From Topomyia yanbarensis (lineage: Eukaryota > Arthropoda > Insecta > Diptera > Culicidae): a stretch of DNA of 64,000 nucleotides. The DNA lies in contig NC_080671.1 in assembly GCF_030247195.1 (NCBI RefSeq), forward strand, positions 187,405,725 through 187,469,724. The letters run 5' to 3'. The position numbers were made by a program, and so were the translations under genes. The notes under the pieces are model-generated. The model searched no databases. It was not told the origin of the DNA and worked only from the letters and a program-made list of their open reading frames with translations. Below are positions 30,575 to 40,508 of this stretch, piece after piece. Numbering within the stretch: the stretch's first letter is position 1; each line of letters begins with the position of its first letter.

Positions 30575-30950
30575 ATGAATGAAAAATTCCTTCCCATTAG
30601 GGTAACTCAAAACTAATTATTTTGTCGCAACATTTAATATTTTTAGTAGTTATGTTTGTGCTTTTTAATATTAAAACATATTTTTAAAAAACCCCTCGTT
30701 AGGGAGGCTAAAAATAATTATTTTGTTGTTAAGGTTCTTATTTCTTTTTTTGTTTTTGTTAATGAACGAAAAATCCCTTTCCATTAGGGCAACTCAAAAC
30801 TAATTATTTTGTCGCAACATTTAACATTTTTTAGTAGTTATGTTTGTGCTTTTTAATATTAAAACATATTTAAAAAAACCCCTCGTTAGGGAGGCTAAAA
30901 ATAATTATTTTGTTGTTAAGGTTCTTATTTATTTTTTTGTTTATTTTGGT
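30575..30950 (+). repeat. Tandem duplication, 188-bp unit
   Basis: Two adjacent copies, with CCATTAGGGTAACTCAAAAC at 30595 and CCATTAGGGCAACTCAAAAC at 30781. Inside each unit is a second, diverged half (CTCGTTAGGGAGGCTAAAAAT, AATTATTTTGTTG), so the underlying period is about 95 bp. A third, weaker version occurs near 30994 (CTCGTTAGGGTGCTTTAAAAT). Confidence 0.85.
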
Positions 30951-32010
30951 ACACAACCTTTATGTTTGTTATTCAAAAGAGTTAATTTCCATCTCGTTAG
31001 GGTGCTTTAAAATGATTGTTATATCTTAATGATTCAATTAGGCTGATTTTGAATAATTTTGGAACGTTGAATTTATTTTTTACGTAAATTTATAAGCAAA
31101 AATAACTTTACTTATTAGTAGTTCGGTTCACGCATAATTTTGTTTTCGCCATGGTTCGATTTTTTTGCCCACATTACTGTTTCAAACAGATTTTTTTGGC
31201 TACAAGAATTGAGTAAATGTTTTATGACAAAGTGTTTCGGGGCTACCGTAAGTCTACTCGCAGCCACTAGAAAAGTATTGAAATGAATATGATCTATGGG
31301 ATTTATTCAAACATATTTTATTCTAGGACACGGAACCGATTTATCTACAAAATTTTGAGCAAACGATAATTTAAACACATTAGTTTGATTTAATGTCGAT
31401 AAAAATGTTTATTCATATATTCAAAAATCTAAGCATAATTTATTTTAATCTCCGTCCGATTCTGATGATGATTCGTCCCATATTTTCTGCTTCACTGAAT
31501 GGATACTATCGACATCTAAGTAACTACTCTACCACTCGGCACCATTCGTGCATTTGTATAAGCTTCGTGTGGGTCATCCTCTCAATATTATTTAAAAGCT
31601 GTGCATGTCTTCATTCCATTATTCCAGCTTTAGAATAATTATTGAAATTCGTCATCAATAATTACCACGCGTTTGCAGTTTTTTTTTTAATTTTGGTTGC
31701 TTATCGTAAGTTTTTGCTAAATTACCATGGACTTATGTGAGAGAAAATTAAAAGCTTTCGAATGAGTATAGTGCGACAGCGGGCATTGTAGTTGTTATGG
31801 CTTTAGAAGTTCGTATTTTGTTAATTATCACGCCAAACAGCTATGCAGTAAATAAACAAACTAGTAACATATTTATGGTAATTTTACGATGTAGTTAAAT
31901 CAAGCGAATAATTTTACTCAAGCAACCCATGCCACAAGAACAACTGTTTCTTCGAAAACCTAAAATAACCGGATAAAGTCCCTGTGAGCAAATTATGCTA
32001 AAAACTCTGG
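30575..32010 (+). repeat. Dispersed repeat R, copy a
   Basis: Shares the same ordered blocks with 37240-38120: the TTAGGGTGGCTTAAA-type tandem part, then AGAGAAAATTAAAAGCTTTCG, AGTATAGTGCGA, GTTATGG(C), and AAAATAACCGGATAAAGT. No coding domain. It is directly followed by coding-like family X on the minus strand. Confidence 0.65.
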
Positions 32011-32039
32011 AGTTGCGCCCTTCTAAAAGCTGTGAACAA

Positions 32040-32655
32040 TTCATTTTTCATCCAAATAGCACAAAACTATGCCAAATTGTCTCCGATACAATATTGATGA
32101 ACATATCGCATGACCTTCATATCCGGACTTAAGTCCGGACTCGTCCCACCTTGCGGAAGGCGAGGAATTGAAACCAAAACTATACCCAAAATCAACCCGG
32201 CAAAAATCTCTTGCAAAATCTATAGTCTGGTGATGTGAAAAAAATGCGAGAGCACCTTTGCATGTAATGTAAAAAACCTTCATACATGAAATGCAAGAAG
32301 ACAGAATGTAGGGTTAATTTTGGAAGTTCAGAATTGTGATATTTTCTGTAAAGCAAACAAGTTACGACACTGGCGACAAGACTTTCATGAAGAACTAACG
32401 CGTTTACATGCCCGCTCACAAAGTTGAGATCGATGGTGTAATTATCGATTCGAACATGGCATGCGTGGATCTACTGAAAATCGGGATTGTCTGTTTCAAT
32501 GATCTCTTGCTCCAATGAGCGAAGATTTTCAGTGACAATCGCACTGGATAGGACAAAATGGGGTGCCCTTTCAAACTAGTGTCGGGTGACCTTTTGCGAG
32601 AGTGCTTCGCGCCTTCTTCGAAAAGGATCGTCTGCATGGTTAGTTGCATTGTATT
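32040..32655 (-). repeat. Coding-like dispersed family X, copy Q (unrecognised)
   Basis: The homologous core is 32325-32595. Minus-strand frames give RSPDTSLKGHPILSYPVRLS, KIFAHWSKRSLKQ and, in another phase, NYTIDLNFVSGHVNALVLHE, VTCLLYRKYHNSELPKLTLH, paralleling copy P at 12018-12270. The continuation to 32040 (FGYSFGFNSSPSARW frame) has no counterpart there. Frame shifts separate the blocks. Function unknown; origin as a mobile-element ORF is inference. Confidence 0.45.
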
Positions 32656-34014
32656 AAATTTTTTTATATAATTTGAAATATATTACATAAAACCCATATC
32701 GCGCCACAATGTTTTAATGATTTATTAAGGTGTTACACCACTGTAGAACACGAAAAAATTTACATATTTCGGAAGCTTTTTTCTTGACGCAATAACAAGG
32801 TGAATCGAGATCGAGAGAATATTGTTACAAGATGGCAGCATTTTCCTGCAGGCGCGTTTTTTTGAAAGGGTCTACGTCCTGAAATAAAACTCCTGCAGTT
32901 TTGACCTACAGCTTAAAACGAAAGCTCTTACGATTCCTTAAAGCAATAGCAAAATGGCGCACTTTTTTTTATAAAAACGCTAAAAATGTCATAAACACCG
33001 ACACAAAATCGTTCATTTTAAAAAAATAAAAAAAAATAAATAAAATTGCAAGCAAGTCGCTGGAGAAATAAAATTTTAATAGACTGAAAATTTTAAAGCA
33101 ATCAAAATGATTTGTTCGAGTTGCGTTTCCGGTTAGCTAAAAAAATGTATTTGCGAGTGAAACGCGGTTAAAGTTTGCAGTACGCACCGGGTTTGCATAA
33201 GAGACGTTGTAGCAGAAATGAAAATTTAAACACTTAGTTATTATAGACGCCTTTCATTTATTGGTGTATTATTTTCATGACTCTAAAGCACATTTCAGAC
33301 CAATGAAAAAATCGATTTTTTTTAAATTCTACATATGGGTAACGTCCTTAAGTTTTTTTTAATTGCACAGAAAATGATACTATTCTTAGTTTGTCGTCTT
33401 TTTATAACCCATCAATATATTTATATGTCGGCATGAATTTTATCTGCTGCGGAGCTCACGGTTTATAGCAACGCTTCATTACTTAGGTAAAAATAATCTA
33501 TTTTGGGGATAATTGATATAAATTTGGAATGAATCTCTGTCTCCTGTATATCGTCAAGAGAGTGATGAGTTCACACTCACAGTTGAAAAAAAATTACTTC
33601 CAACCCGTTTCTATAAAAAAATTCAAGGGTTTTCAAAGAAACAAATTAAAATCATATTTTGAAATAGGATGCTTCTAACGTTTCAATAACGAGGCCCGTT
33701 ACAAAAATTTCTGCTAAGTTATATTCCCAGTTTTTAGATGCGCATAACTTCCGTTGTGTTGTATTAAATTTTGCAAAATATGTGACTATGAATAAAACAA
33801 AAACGGGTTTTCAGATAATCTTTCGACTTTCGACGAAGAAAATGCGAAATTTGCAAACCTATTTCAGGCAGAACCGCCAAAAACGAGCATCTAAGCGTTT
33901 CATCACATACGGGAAGCATATTTATACAGGTCCCGCGTGTTCGTTTTATATTATTCGTTGCTCGAATGTCAAATGATGTACATCATGACTATATCGTCCG
34001 GACGGTATAATCGT
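32656..34014. other. Unassigned AT-rich sequence
   Basis: Nothing recognised. Near 33990 there are short palindromes (GATGTACATC, CGTCCGGACG) just outside the following foldback. Confidence 0.4.
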
Positions 34015-34292
34015 TCGTGTACATGCAGGGTTTCGTGTCATACAGCAGGGTAGAGAGCGCACGACATATTTTGCACATAGCAAGGAATCGGGTGCAAGTT
34101 TTACGCGGTTTATCTGTGGGCGAGTTGATGCCGCCACTGCCGAAAATCTATAGTGATTACTGTGGGGTTTCGGCAGTGATGATATTGACACATTTGGACC
34201 GTGTGGGGCTTGCACCCGTTTCTTTGCTGTGCACAAGGTTTGTCGTGCACTTTTCGCCCTGATGTGGGATTTATGACTTTGCATGTTCACGC
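34015..34292. mobile_element. Foldback MITE with about 130-bp imperfect arms
   Basis: The left arm from CGTGTACATGCAGG through GCGCACGACA, TTGCACATAGCAAGGAATC and GGGTGCAAG is mirrored by the right arm ending GCATGTTCACG at about 34291. At the centre CACTGCCGAAAATC faces GTTTCGGCAGTG. No target duplication is certain. It is GC-richer than its flanks and has no coding capacity. Confidence 0.7.
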
Positions 34293-34334
34293 GGGGATGC
34301 CATTATGTCAGATTTATCTGGAACAGACAGAATT

Positions 34335-34396
34335 TTTTGCAGCTGGGATTGAGTCTCAAGGGTTGTAGGCTCGAATCCTGCCTCTGGCGGATTTTT
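34335..34396 (+). other. tRNA 3'-half-like segment
   Basis: GTAGGCTCGAATCCTGC can form a T-arm (GTAGG/CCTGC stem) and contains a box-B-like GGCTCGAATCC, one base off consensus. CTCTGGCGGATTTTTTC follows, like an acceptor strand plus a pol III T-run. There is no matching 5' half upstream, so it is not a functional tRNA gene. It may be a SINE head fragment or a tRNA pseudogene. Confidence 0.3.
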
Positions 34397-34684
34397 TCAC
34401 AATTGCTTAAACGAACCATTTCGATGTATTTTCATCGTAGGATACCACAAAAATAGTCTTAAATAAGGCTACATCAACGCACAAATAAATTAACTAATTA
34501 ATGAAATATTTATTTTTAATTGATTTGTAAATGTAACAATCGCCATAATTCATCTTAAGAAATATTTTCCATGTAATGTTACCGAGCACCATCACCATCG
34601 CTGAAGAAAGTTTTTAAGCAATGTCTATCGAAAGATAGAACTAATTTATTTCAGTTTCAAGTTATCTAGATCAAAACTCAAATT

Positions 34685-34905
34685 ATCAGACCACCGGCAC
34701 GGTTGAGAGGTAAGCGTAACCGCTTATCATCCCACTGGGTCTGAATTCAATTCTAACTGAGCTCGTTCAGATTCTCCGAGGCGCAAACATTATTGTCACC
34801 TCTTCGGAAGGGGTAGTAAAGTTGTTGGTCCCGGTCCATGCGTTGACAGGACGATATCTAGGGTCCGGATAGTGGAGTCACCTCTCTGTCGTCGGTGATA
34901 GGCAT
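34685..34905 (+). mobile_element. tRNA-derived SINE S1, copy b
   Basis: Head with GAGAGGTAAGCGTAACCGC (box A side) and GGGTCTGAATTCAATTCTAAC (decayed box B). The body has CACCTCTTCGGAAGGGGTAG, TAAAGTTGTTGGTCCCGGTCC and ATAGTGGAGTCACCTCTCTG, matching the minus-strand copy at 3009-3222. Confidence 0.75.
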
Positions 34906-35992
34906 TTGGTGCGGACAGAGACCGACGGAAAATAAGCATGAAAACCAAAGCTATTAGAATATGACAAAAATTTTGCCTGAGATGCTTTTCCAAAGTCGCT
35001 AGGATTCGAAGTCAGAGCACTTGAGGTTCTGTTAATCGAAAGTAGCTTTCTGCCCCATTGTGCGTTAACCGCTTTCATTTTTTCCTAGCATCTCAACTAT
35101 TGAATGAATCAATGGAAAAGTAAAAGAAGACTCATTTTGAGAGCCCTAAGAGAAAATCGCGACCAAAAAGTCCTAACTCCGAAAATAAATGATAGAGAGA
35201 AAAGATTAGGACTTAAAATGCTTGCCGTTTAATAAAAAAAATTATGATTTGGCAAGCAATTAGCTGATGTGATAAAATGTCTAAGTAAATAAATCGACAT
35301 TGAATGCGGATGTTTACGACACCTAGTTTACTTTATCTCTTTTTCTTGGCACAATGGTCGTAGAACTGTAGAAATCAGAAAATAGGATTGTTTTACCAAA
35401 TATATACATGAATTATTCAAACTATTCTAAAATTTGATCAATTGTGCTATTCTGGGCGTTTATCATGCTATTAAGACTCTGCCAATTTAAAATCGGGATG
35501 CTTTCAATCAGCAGTAATCTGCCTAGGAAAAAATGCCCCGTAAATAATGTAGTTTAAGGAAACAATATGTGTTTTGCCATTGTTCCACTCTTCGGACAAA
35601 TTTTGATTATACCCCTATACATTTCGATTGGGCAGAATTTCCGGGGCAGAATGTGGAGTCTACGCCATTATTACGATACACACATTCTTACTGTAGTGGC
35701 AACTCGTCAAATCTGACCAAAACTTGACGAGGGGACCGGTAAGACCACATGCACGGAAATACACGTTTTTCTAGGCCTGGTTGTGACGAAAATCGTAGAC
35801 TTTCGGATACAGTTTCAAATTCCATGCCAGATCTTTAGATTACTGACAAATTTGTTCGCAAAAACTTGGTACTTGAAGTAACGTTCCTGAATGCGTCCAT
35901 TTTAAACTACCCAATCTTCAGTTTACTGGTATATTTTAAACTGTACTGCGACTAGCAGTTACCCAATCCAATTTTGAAATTCAATATTAATT
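34906..35992. other. Unassigned sequence
   Basis: No gene or element recognised. Confidence 0.4.
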
Positions 35993-36163
35993 GTTCAAAA
36001 GGGCTAATGAGATTTTTGTAAACTTAAACGCTCATTTTTCCGCTGCCGAGATAAAATTCATGAAAAATACACATGAATCAACATGTTTAGTAAACATTGT
36101 TTACGCTTGGTAGAATCTATTTACAAATCTTATTAGCCCTATTCAAAAATTGATATGGAATCA
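35993..36163. mobile_element. Small MITE (about 165 bp)
   Basis: Ends TTCAAAAGGGCTAATGAGAT from about 35996 and its near-complement CTTATTAGCCCTATTCAA to about 36155, giving roughly 30-bp imperfect inverted repeats around a short AT-rich centre. The boundary and target duplication are not certain. Confidence 0.6.
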
Positions 36164-36328
36164 CTGGATTTGTTTTCAAAGTTTGCATGGTCCTCTGACG
36201 CAGTTTCTGGCCCACTTTGCCGTACAGTGTTTTGTCGTTTCAATTCATTTTTGATATTTCTTAGATTTAAGTAATTTTCGTGTGCTGATATTGTTTTGAC
36301 ATTAAACATTATTATATAAAATCTTAAA

Positions 36329-37237
36329 TACCGTAAACCGGGGTGACTTTGATCACTCGAAACTTTTTTCGCTTATTAAAATAGAATAGTCTACCGAATC
36401 ATTTCAATTTGAAATGATTTTTACTCTAAACTTAAATAATACTGATTTGTTATACTTTTTGAGTATATTTTTCGGTTTTTGGGTACAAAAACTACAAAAA
36501 ACCGAAATTTGACTTTATCCGATTTTTACGAAGCTTCGTAAAGTGTCTTTTTTTATAAAACAAATAAATCTCAGATTTGAGCAAGAGTAATAAATTACAA
36601 GCGAGTTTTTATTTTCCTTTAGATTGGGATATGCTCAATTTAGTTTCAAGAGTTTGTTTATTTTTACTACACTTTTTGTGAAACTAGTTGTCAATAATTT
36701 CAAGTTATTTTAAGCTATAATTCGCAACATTTTTTTATTGTTCAATATTCCAACGTGTTAAAATGGATGAAACTTTTTGTACATTGATATAACACTGAAA
36801 TAAAACAATTTTAGCCGTTTTAAAGGTTTTCAGAATCTTTTATTCTAGTTGGACACAAATTATACGAATTTTGGTTACTCGAATTTTACAGTACATTGAA
36901 ATCTCCGTATAATACTGATTAACATCTATTTAACAATGAGTATCTTTCCAGAATTAGTTCAAACAAACATTTGAATGAAAAACATTGACATCAATAACAT
37001 AATGTGGGTGAACATGCAGGTTATCAAAGTCACCCCGGAACACGAAAACGGACTTCAACTTGAAATCATTTTTGAAAAAATAGCTGTAAGCGGACAATTT
37101 TAAGTAAAACCATCCAATGTTGTTCTCCATACATCAGTACATGGTTTAAAAATATGAAACTTGAAATAAATGTGTTGCGTCTAAAAATATGTAATGATTA
37201 CTTCGAAAAGTGATCAATGTCACCCCGGTTTACGGTA
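36329..37237. mobile_element. 905-bp TA-flanked DNA element
   Basis: Ends CCGTAAACCGGGGTGAC from 36331 and GTCACCCCGGTTTACGG to 37235, with TA at 36329-36330 and 37236-37237. The inverted repeat continues through GATCA. An extra internal copy of the end motif, ATCAAAGTCACCCCGG, lies at 37023-37038, about 200 bp from the right end. No transposase is encoded. TA duplication suggests a mariner-type mobiliser. Confidence 0.85.
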
Positions 37238-37239
37238 CT

Positions 37240-38120
37240 CATTATGGTAGCTCAACAAGAATTATTTTGTCGTGAAGATTGATAGTTTATTTTGAAAGAA
37301 ATGTTCGTGCTCTGGCAGAATGATTATTTAAATATATTTGAAATTCACTTTGCTAGTTATTAGGGTGGCTTAAATTAAGTATTTATCTCTACGGGTCCAA
37401 CGATTTTTTCAGTAATTTTAAATGTTCACAATTTTATATCTCAACATGGTACTGCAAAAAAGATTATTTAATTTTACCTGGTCAAAAAATGTGTTTGATT
37501 AATTTGGGAACATTGAATACATTTGTGGCATACTTGATATGAAAAAGTACGTTCACTAATCAGTAGAATAATTATTCAATTTTTTTTTTCGTAGTAGTTC
37601 AAATAACATTTTTAAAACATTGGGAAACTTATTTTATATTTTACTCTTCACCTATTTTAATGTGCATTTTTCCCATTTGGTTAATTCCAAAATGATTATA
37701 CGTTGTTTGGGTGAAATCGCTTATCCTATTAATCAGGGTCATATAAGAAATCCAAATTAATATGAGTAATAACCATGCGTCTCCATTTAGTTTTTTTGTT
37801 ATTTTGGTAGCTTATCGCAAGATTTCGCAAATCTTGCATACACCTGTTTTGAAGAGAAAATTAAAAGCTTTCGAAGGAGTATAGTGCGATCGCAGGTATT
37901 CGCGGGCGTCGTTCTTGTTATGGCATAAGAAATTTGTATTAAATAAAATACCATGACAAGCCACTATCTAAACAGTACTTAAATCAACTAGGACCTTATT
38001 ATTAGTGATTTTACTATGTAATTTATACATGTGAATTATTTTACTGAAGTGATTTATTCTATAAAAACCAGCTCTTTCTTGGAAAAACGAAAATAACCGG
38101 ATAAAGTTCCTTGTCCTTAA
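37240..38120 (+). repeat. Dispersed repeat R, copy b
   Basis: Parallels 30575-32010 in order: TAGCTCAACAAGAATTATTT, TTATTAGGGTGGCTTAAATT, GGTAGCTTATCGCAAG, AGAGAAAATTAAAAGCTTTC then GAAGGAGTATAGTGCG, and AAAATAACCGGATAAAGTTCC. It lacks the 188-bp tandem duplication. Beyond 38120 the two loci diverge. Confidence 0.6.
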
Positions 38121-39013
38121 GTACGGGATCGTGCCTTCGACGCCGAGAAATGGACGAACGTAGGTTTGAAAAGTGTAGCATCGGCGGCTCATGACGTTGT
38201 CAATACCATTGCGATACTCGTAACCGACCATGTCGGGTTTTTTCCTTTGTTCAGAATTGATTGTTTCCTTCTCATTTACAAAAATTGCACAGGATTTCAA
38301 AAGAAAGACTTTGTATATACATTTCTGTAAAGAGAATTCAGAATGTACTGGCCCTAGCGAATTCCCTAAAAGAACCTGACCAAACAACGTGCTCGATGGC
38401 TTGATAACCCAAGCTACAACCACATATATTACTCTTAGTGAATATATGCATAATAATTGCATAATGCATAATAATTGGGCATGACTCTGTACATTTTTTT
38501 CAACAAAATAACCTCCCGTAACAATATCACTCAGTTATAGTGAAAACTCGCCATATCAGGTTAGAATTCCACAGATCTCTTATGGGATTTGATAAAAGGA
38601 AAAATACTATTTATTCGGGCACTCTTCCTAATTTTTCATTCCCAGTCTTGTGCGTAACAAAAACGAGGGTTTTTGTCCACAGCTCTAAATCCCTTTCCAG
38701 ATCAGTTTTTTATATATTTTAGCGATAATGACTTTGAATTTGCTGGGATCGTCTACTCGCCTAATAGCTTCAAACGGGCGCCCTGTTATTTTTGAACGAT
38801 AATTTTCCGTTAATAAAAAATAAAGTCGTCATACAGGGTGGATTTAACAAATTTGCATAAAATCTAACATGCTTATTTGAAAATATGCATGTTAGATTTT
38901 TAACATGGAATTTCTTTTTCTGTTTTCCCTATAACAAAACTCTCTAAAACATTCTGCTCTGAAAGAGAAGTAATTTCAAAACAAACAGCCGTCGATTTCA
39001 GAACTGATCACTT
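38121..39013. other. Unassigned sequence with a short hairpin
   Basis: A minus-strand frame of 164 codons (37968-38462) overlaps repeat R and has no motif. At about 38859-38900 AAAATCTAACATGC and GCATGTTAGATTTT form a 14-bp stem. Confidence 0.4.
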
Positions 39014-40508
39014 GTTGCATATAGAGCTTCCATCCCGGGAATTTATTTCCCGGGAATCTCGGGATTTTTTGGATTTCCCGGGATTCCCGATTCCAGGGAA
39101 ATTGTGTTTTCTCATTCCCGGGATTCGGGAATCCCGGGAAAAAGATTTTTAATTAATTCCATAAGACTTAGATTCTCCAAATGAACATCTGTAGGAAATA
39201 TCTTTACCGGCAAACATTTGGAGTGAGTAGTGAATGCAGATGTGCTTTTCCAACTGATTTGCAGATCAATGGACTATATATCTTTAGGCTCACTGATGTT
39301 TTCGTGATTTTTTTTAGGTATATAGTCCACGCCATACACAAAACACTGCTAAAGAATGTTGCATTCATTCAAATTTTCATTCAAAAATGGATTAATTTGC
39401 CGGCTTTTATACCGAACCATTTCCTTACAGTAGCGTTAGTGATGCACACGATATCTCTGCCACCGATGAACCGATTGGTCAGATTTTTATCAATTATTTT
39501 AATAGTTTATTTTAATAGTTAGATCTTGAATGAAAGGGCTTGCAATCAAATTAGTAATGGAAATTGCGTTACTTTCTTAAAAAATCGATGTGTGTTTGTT
39601 TCAAAACTTGGGATGGTTTGTAGTGATATCATGCTTAACGCAAACGCTATTTAAAATAAGGAATGTTTCTAGAACGTCTGCATAAATATTTGGTCGGTTC
39701 ATCGAATGCATATTTCGTCTTATTTGTTATACTGTAACTGTAATATCTGTAAGTTTTTGGATGTATGAAAAGAGATACATAACGTTGTATCTGTCCAATA
39801 TCCTGCGCATCCAAACTCTCTGAATGTTTTCAAGGATGCAGGCAGGATTTTTGAAGGGATACGATCAAGCAATCCAGATACTTGCCCGTAACAGGAAATC
39901 GATATGTAATAGGCTTCATCCATCGCTGCACAGTTCATCCATTATCTGCTTGATTTTGATTCACACTTAATTTGAAATGATGCTGATCCTACTGTGACGG
40001 AAATGGATTCCATGTATAAACTTTCCTCTTTTGATCGGAAGTAACTGCACACTACCCAGAAGCAGCTCAATCCTTTTATTCTAAATTACCAAAGAAGGTG
40101 CTTTGCATTAAATTGATCACATTCCATCGTATCAGAACAACGAATTCCAATTTTGGACAGTAACTCCAGCAGCTGCGTTTAGTATATCGTCTCAATCGTA
40201 ATTACCAAAATTTAGGTTATACATATAGCCAAGTAAAAGTTTTGCGTAAACTTATTGATGAGTTATCAAATGATTGAATGATGTGTAGGCCACCAAATCG
40301 CCATCTTCTGACAACTGCTTTAGGGCAGATATACATGCAATCAAACGGGTTTGAAAACTTTTTATTCTTTTGTTTTCAAGAGAAACATTCACCTTTTTAT
40401 TTTTCTTTTGTATTCACGGGAGCCCGGGATTTCCCGGGAAATTTATTATTTATTTACCGAATCCCGGGAAGCTGAAAACCGTCGGGAAATGGAAGCTCTA
40501 GTTGCATA
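39014..40508. mobile_element. hAT-like element H1, copy b, with perfect 8-bp target duplication
   Basis: Ends TAGAGCTTCCATCCCGGGAA from 39022 and AAATGGAAGCTCTA to 40500, flanked by GTTGCATA at 39014-39021 and 40501-40508. TAGAG ends and an 8-bp duplication fit hAT. CCCGGG palindromes crowd both subterminal regions. Minus-strand frame 39720-39938 (AYYISISCYGQVSGLLDRI) is shared with copy a, but no transposase domain is recognised. It lacks the M1 insertion and so serves as the empty site for copy a. Confidence 0.9.

Noticed and set aside
37968..38462. 164-codon minus-strand frame as a gene
   Set aside because: Half of it lies in dispersed repeat R, and the remainder has no motif.
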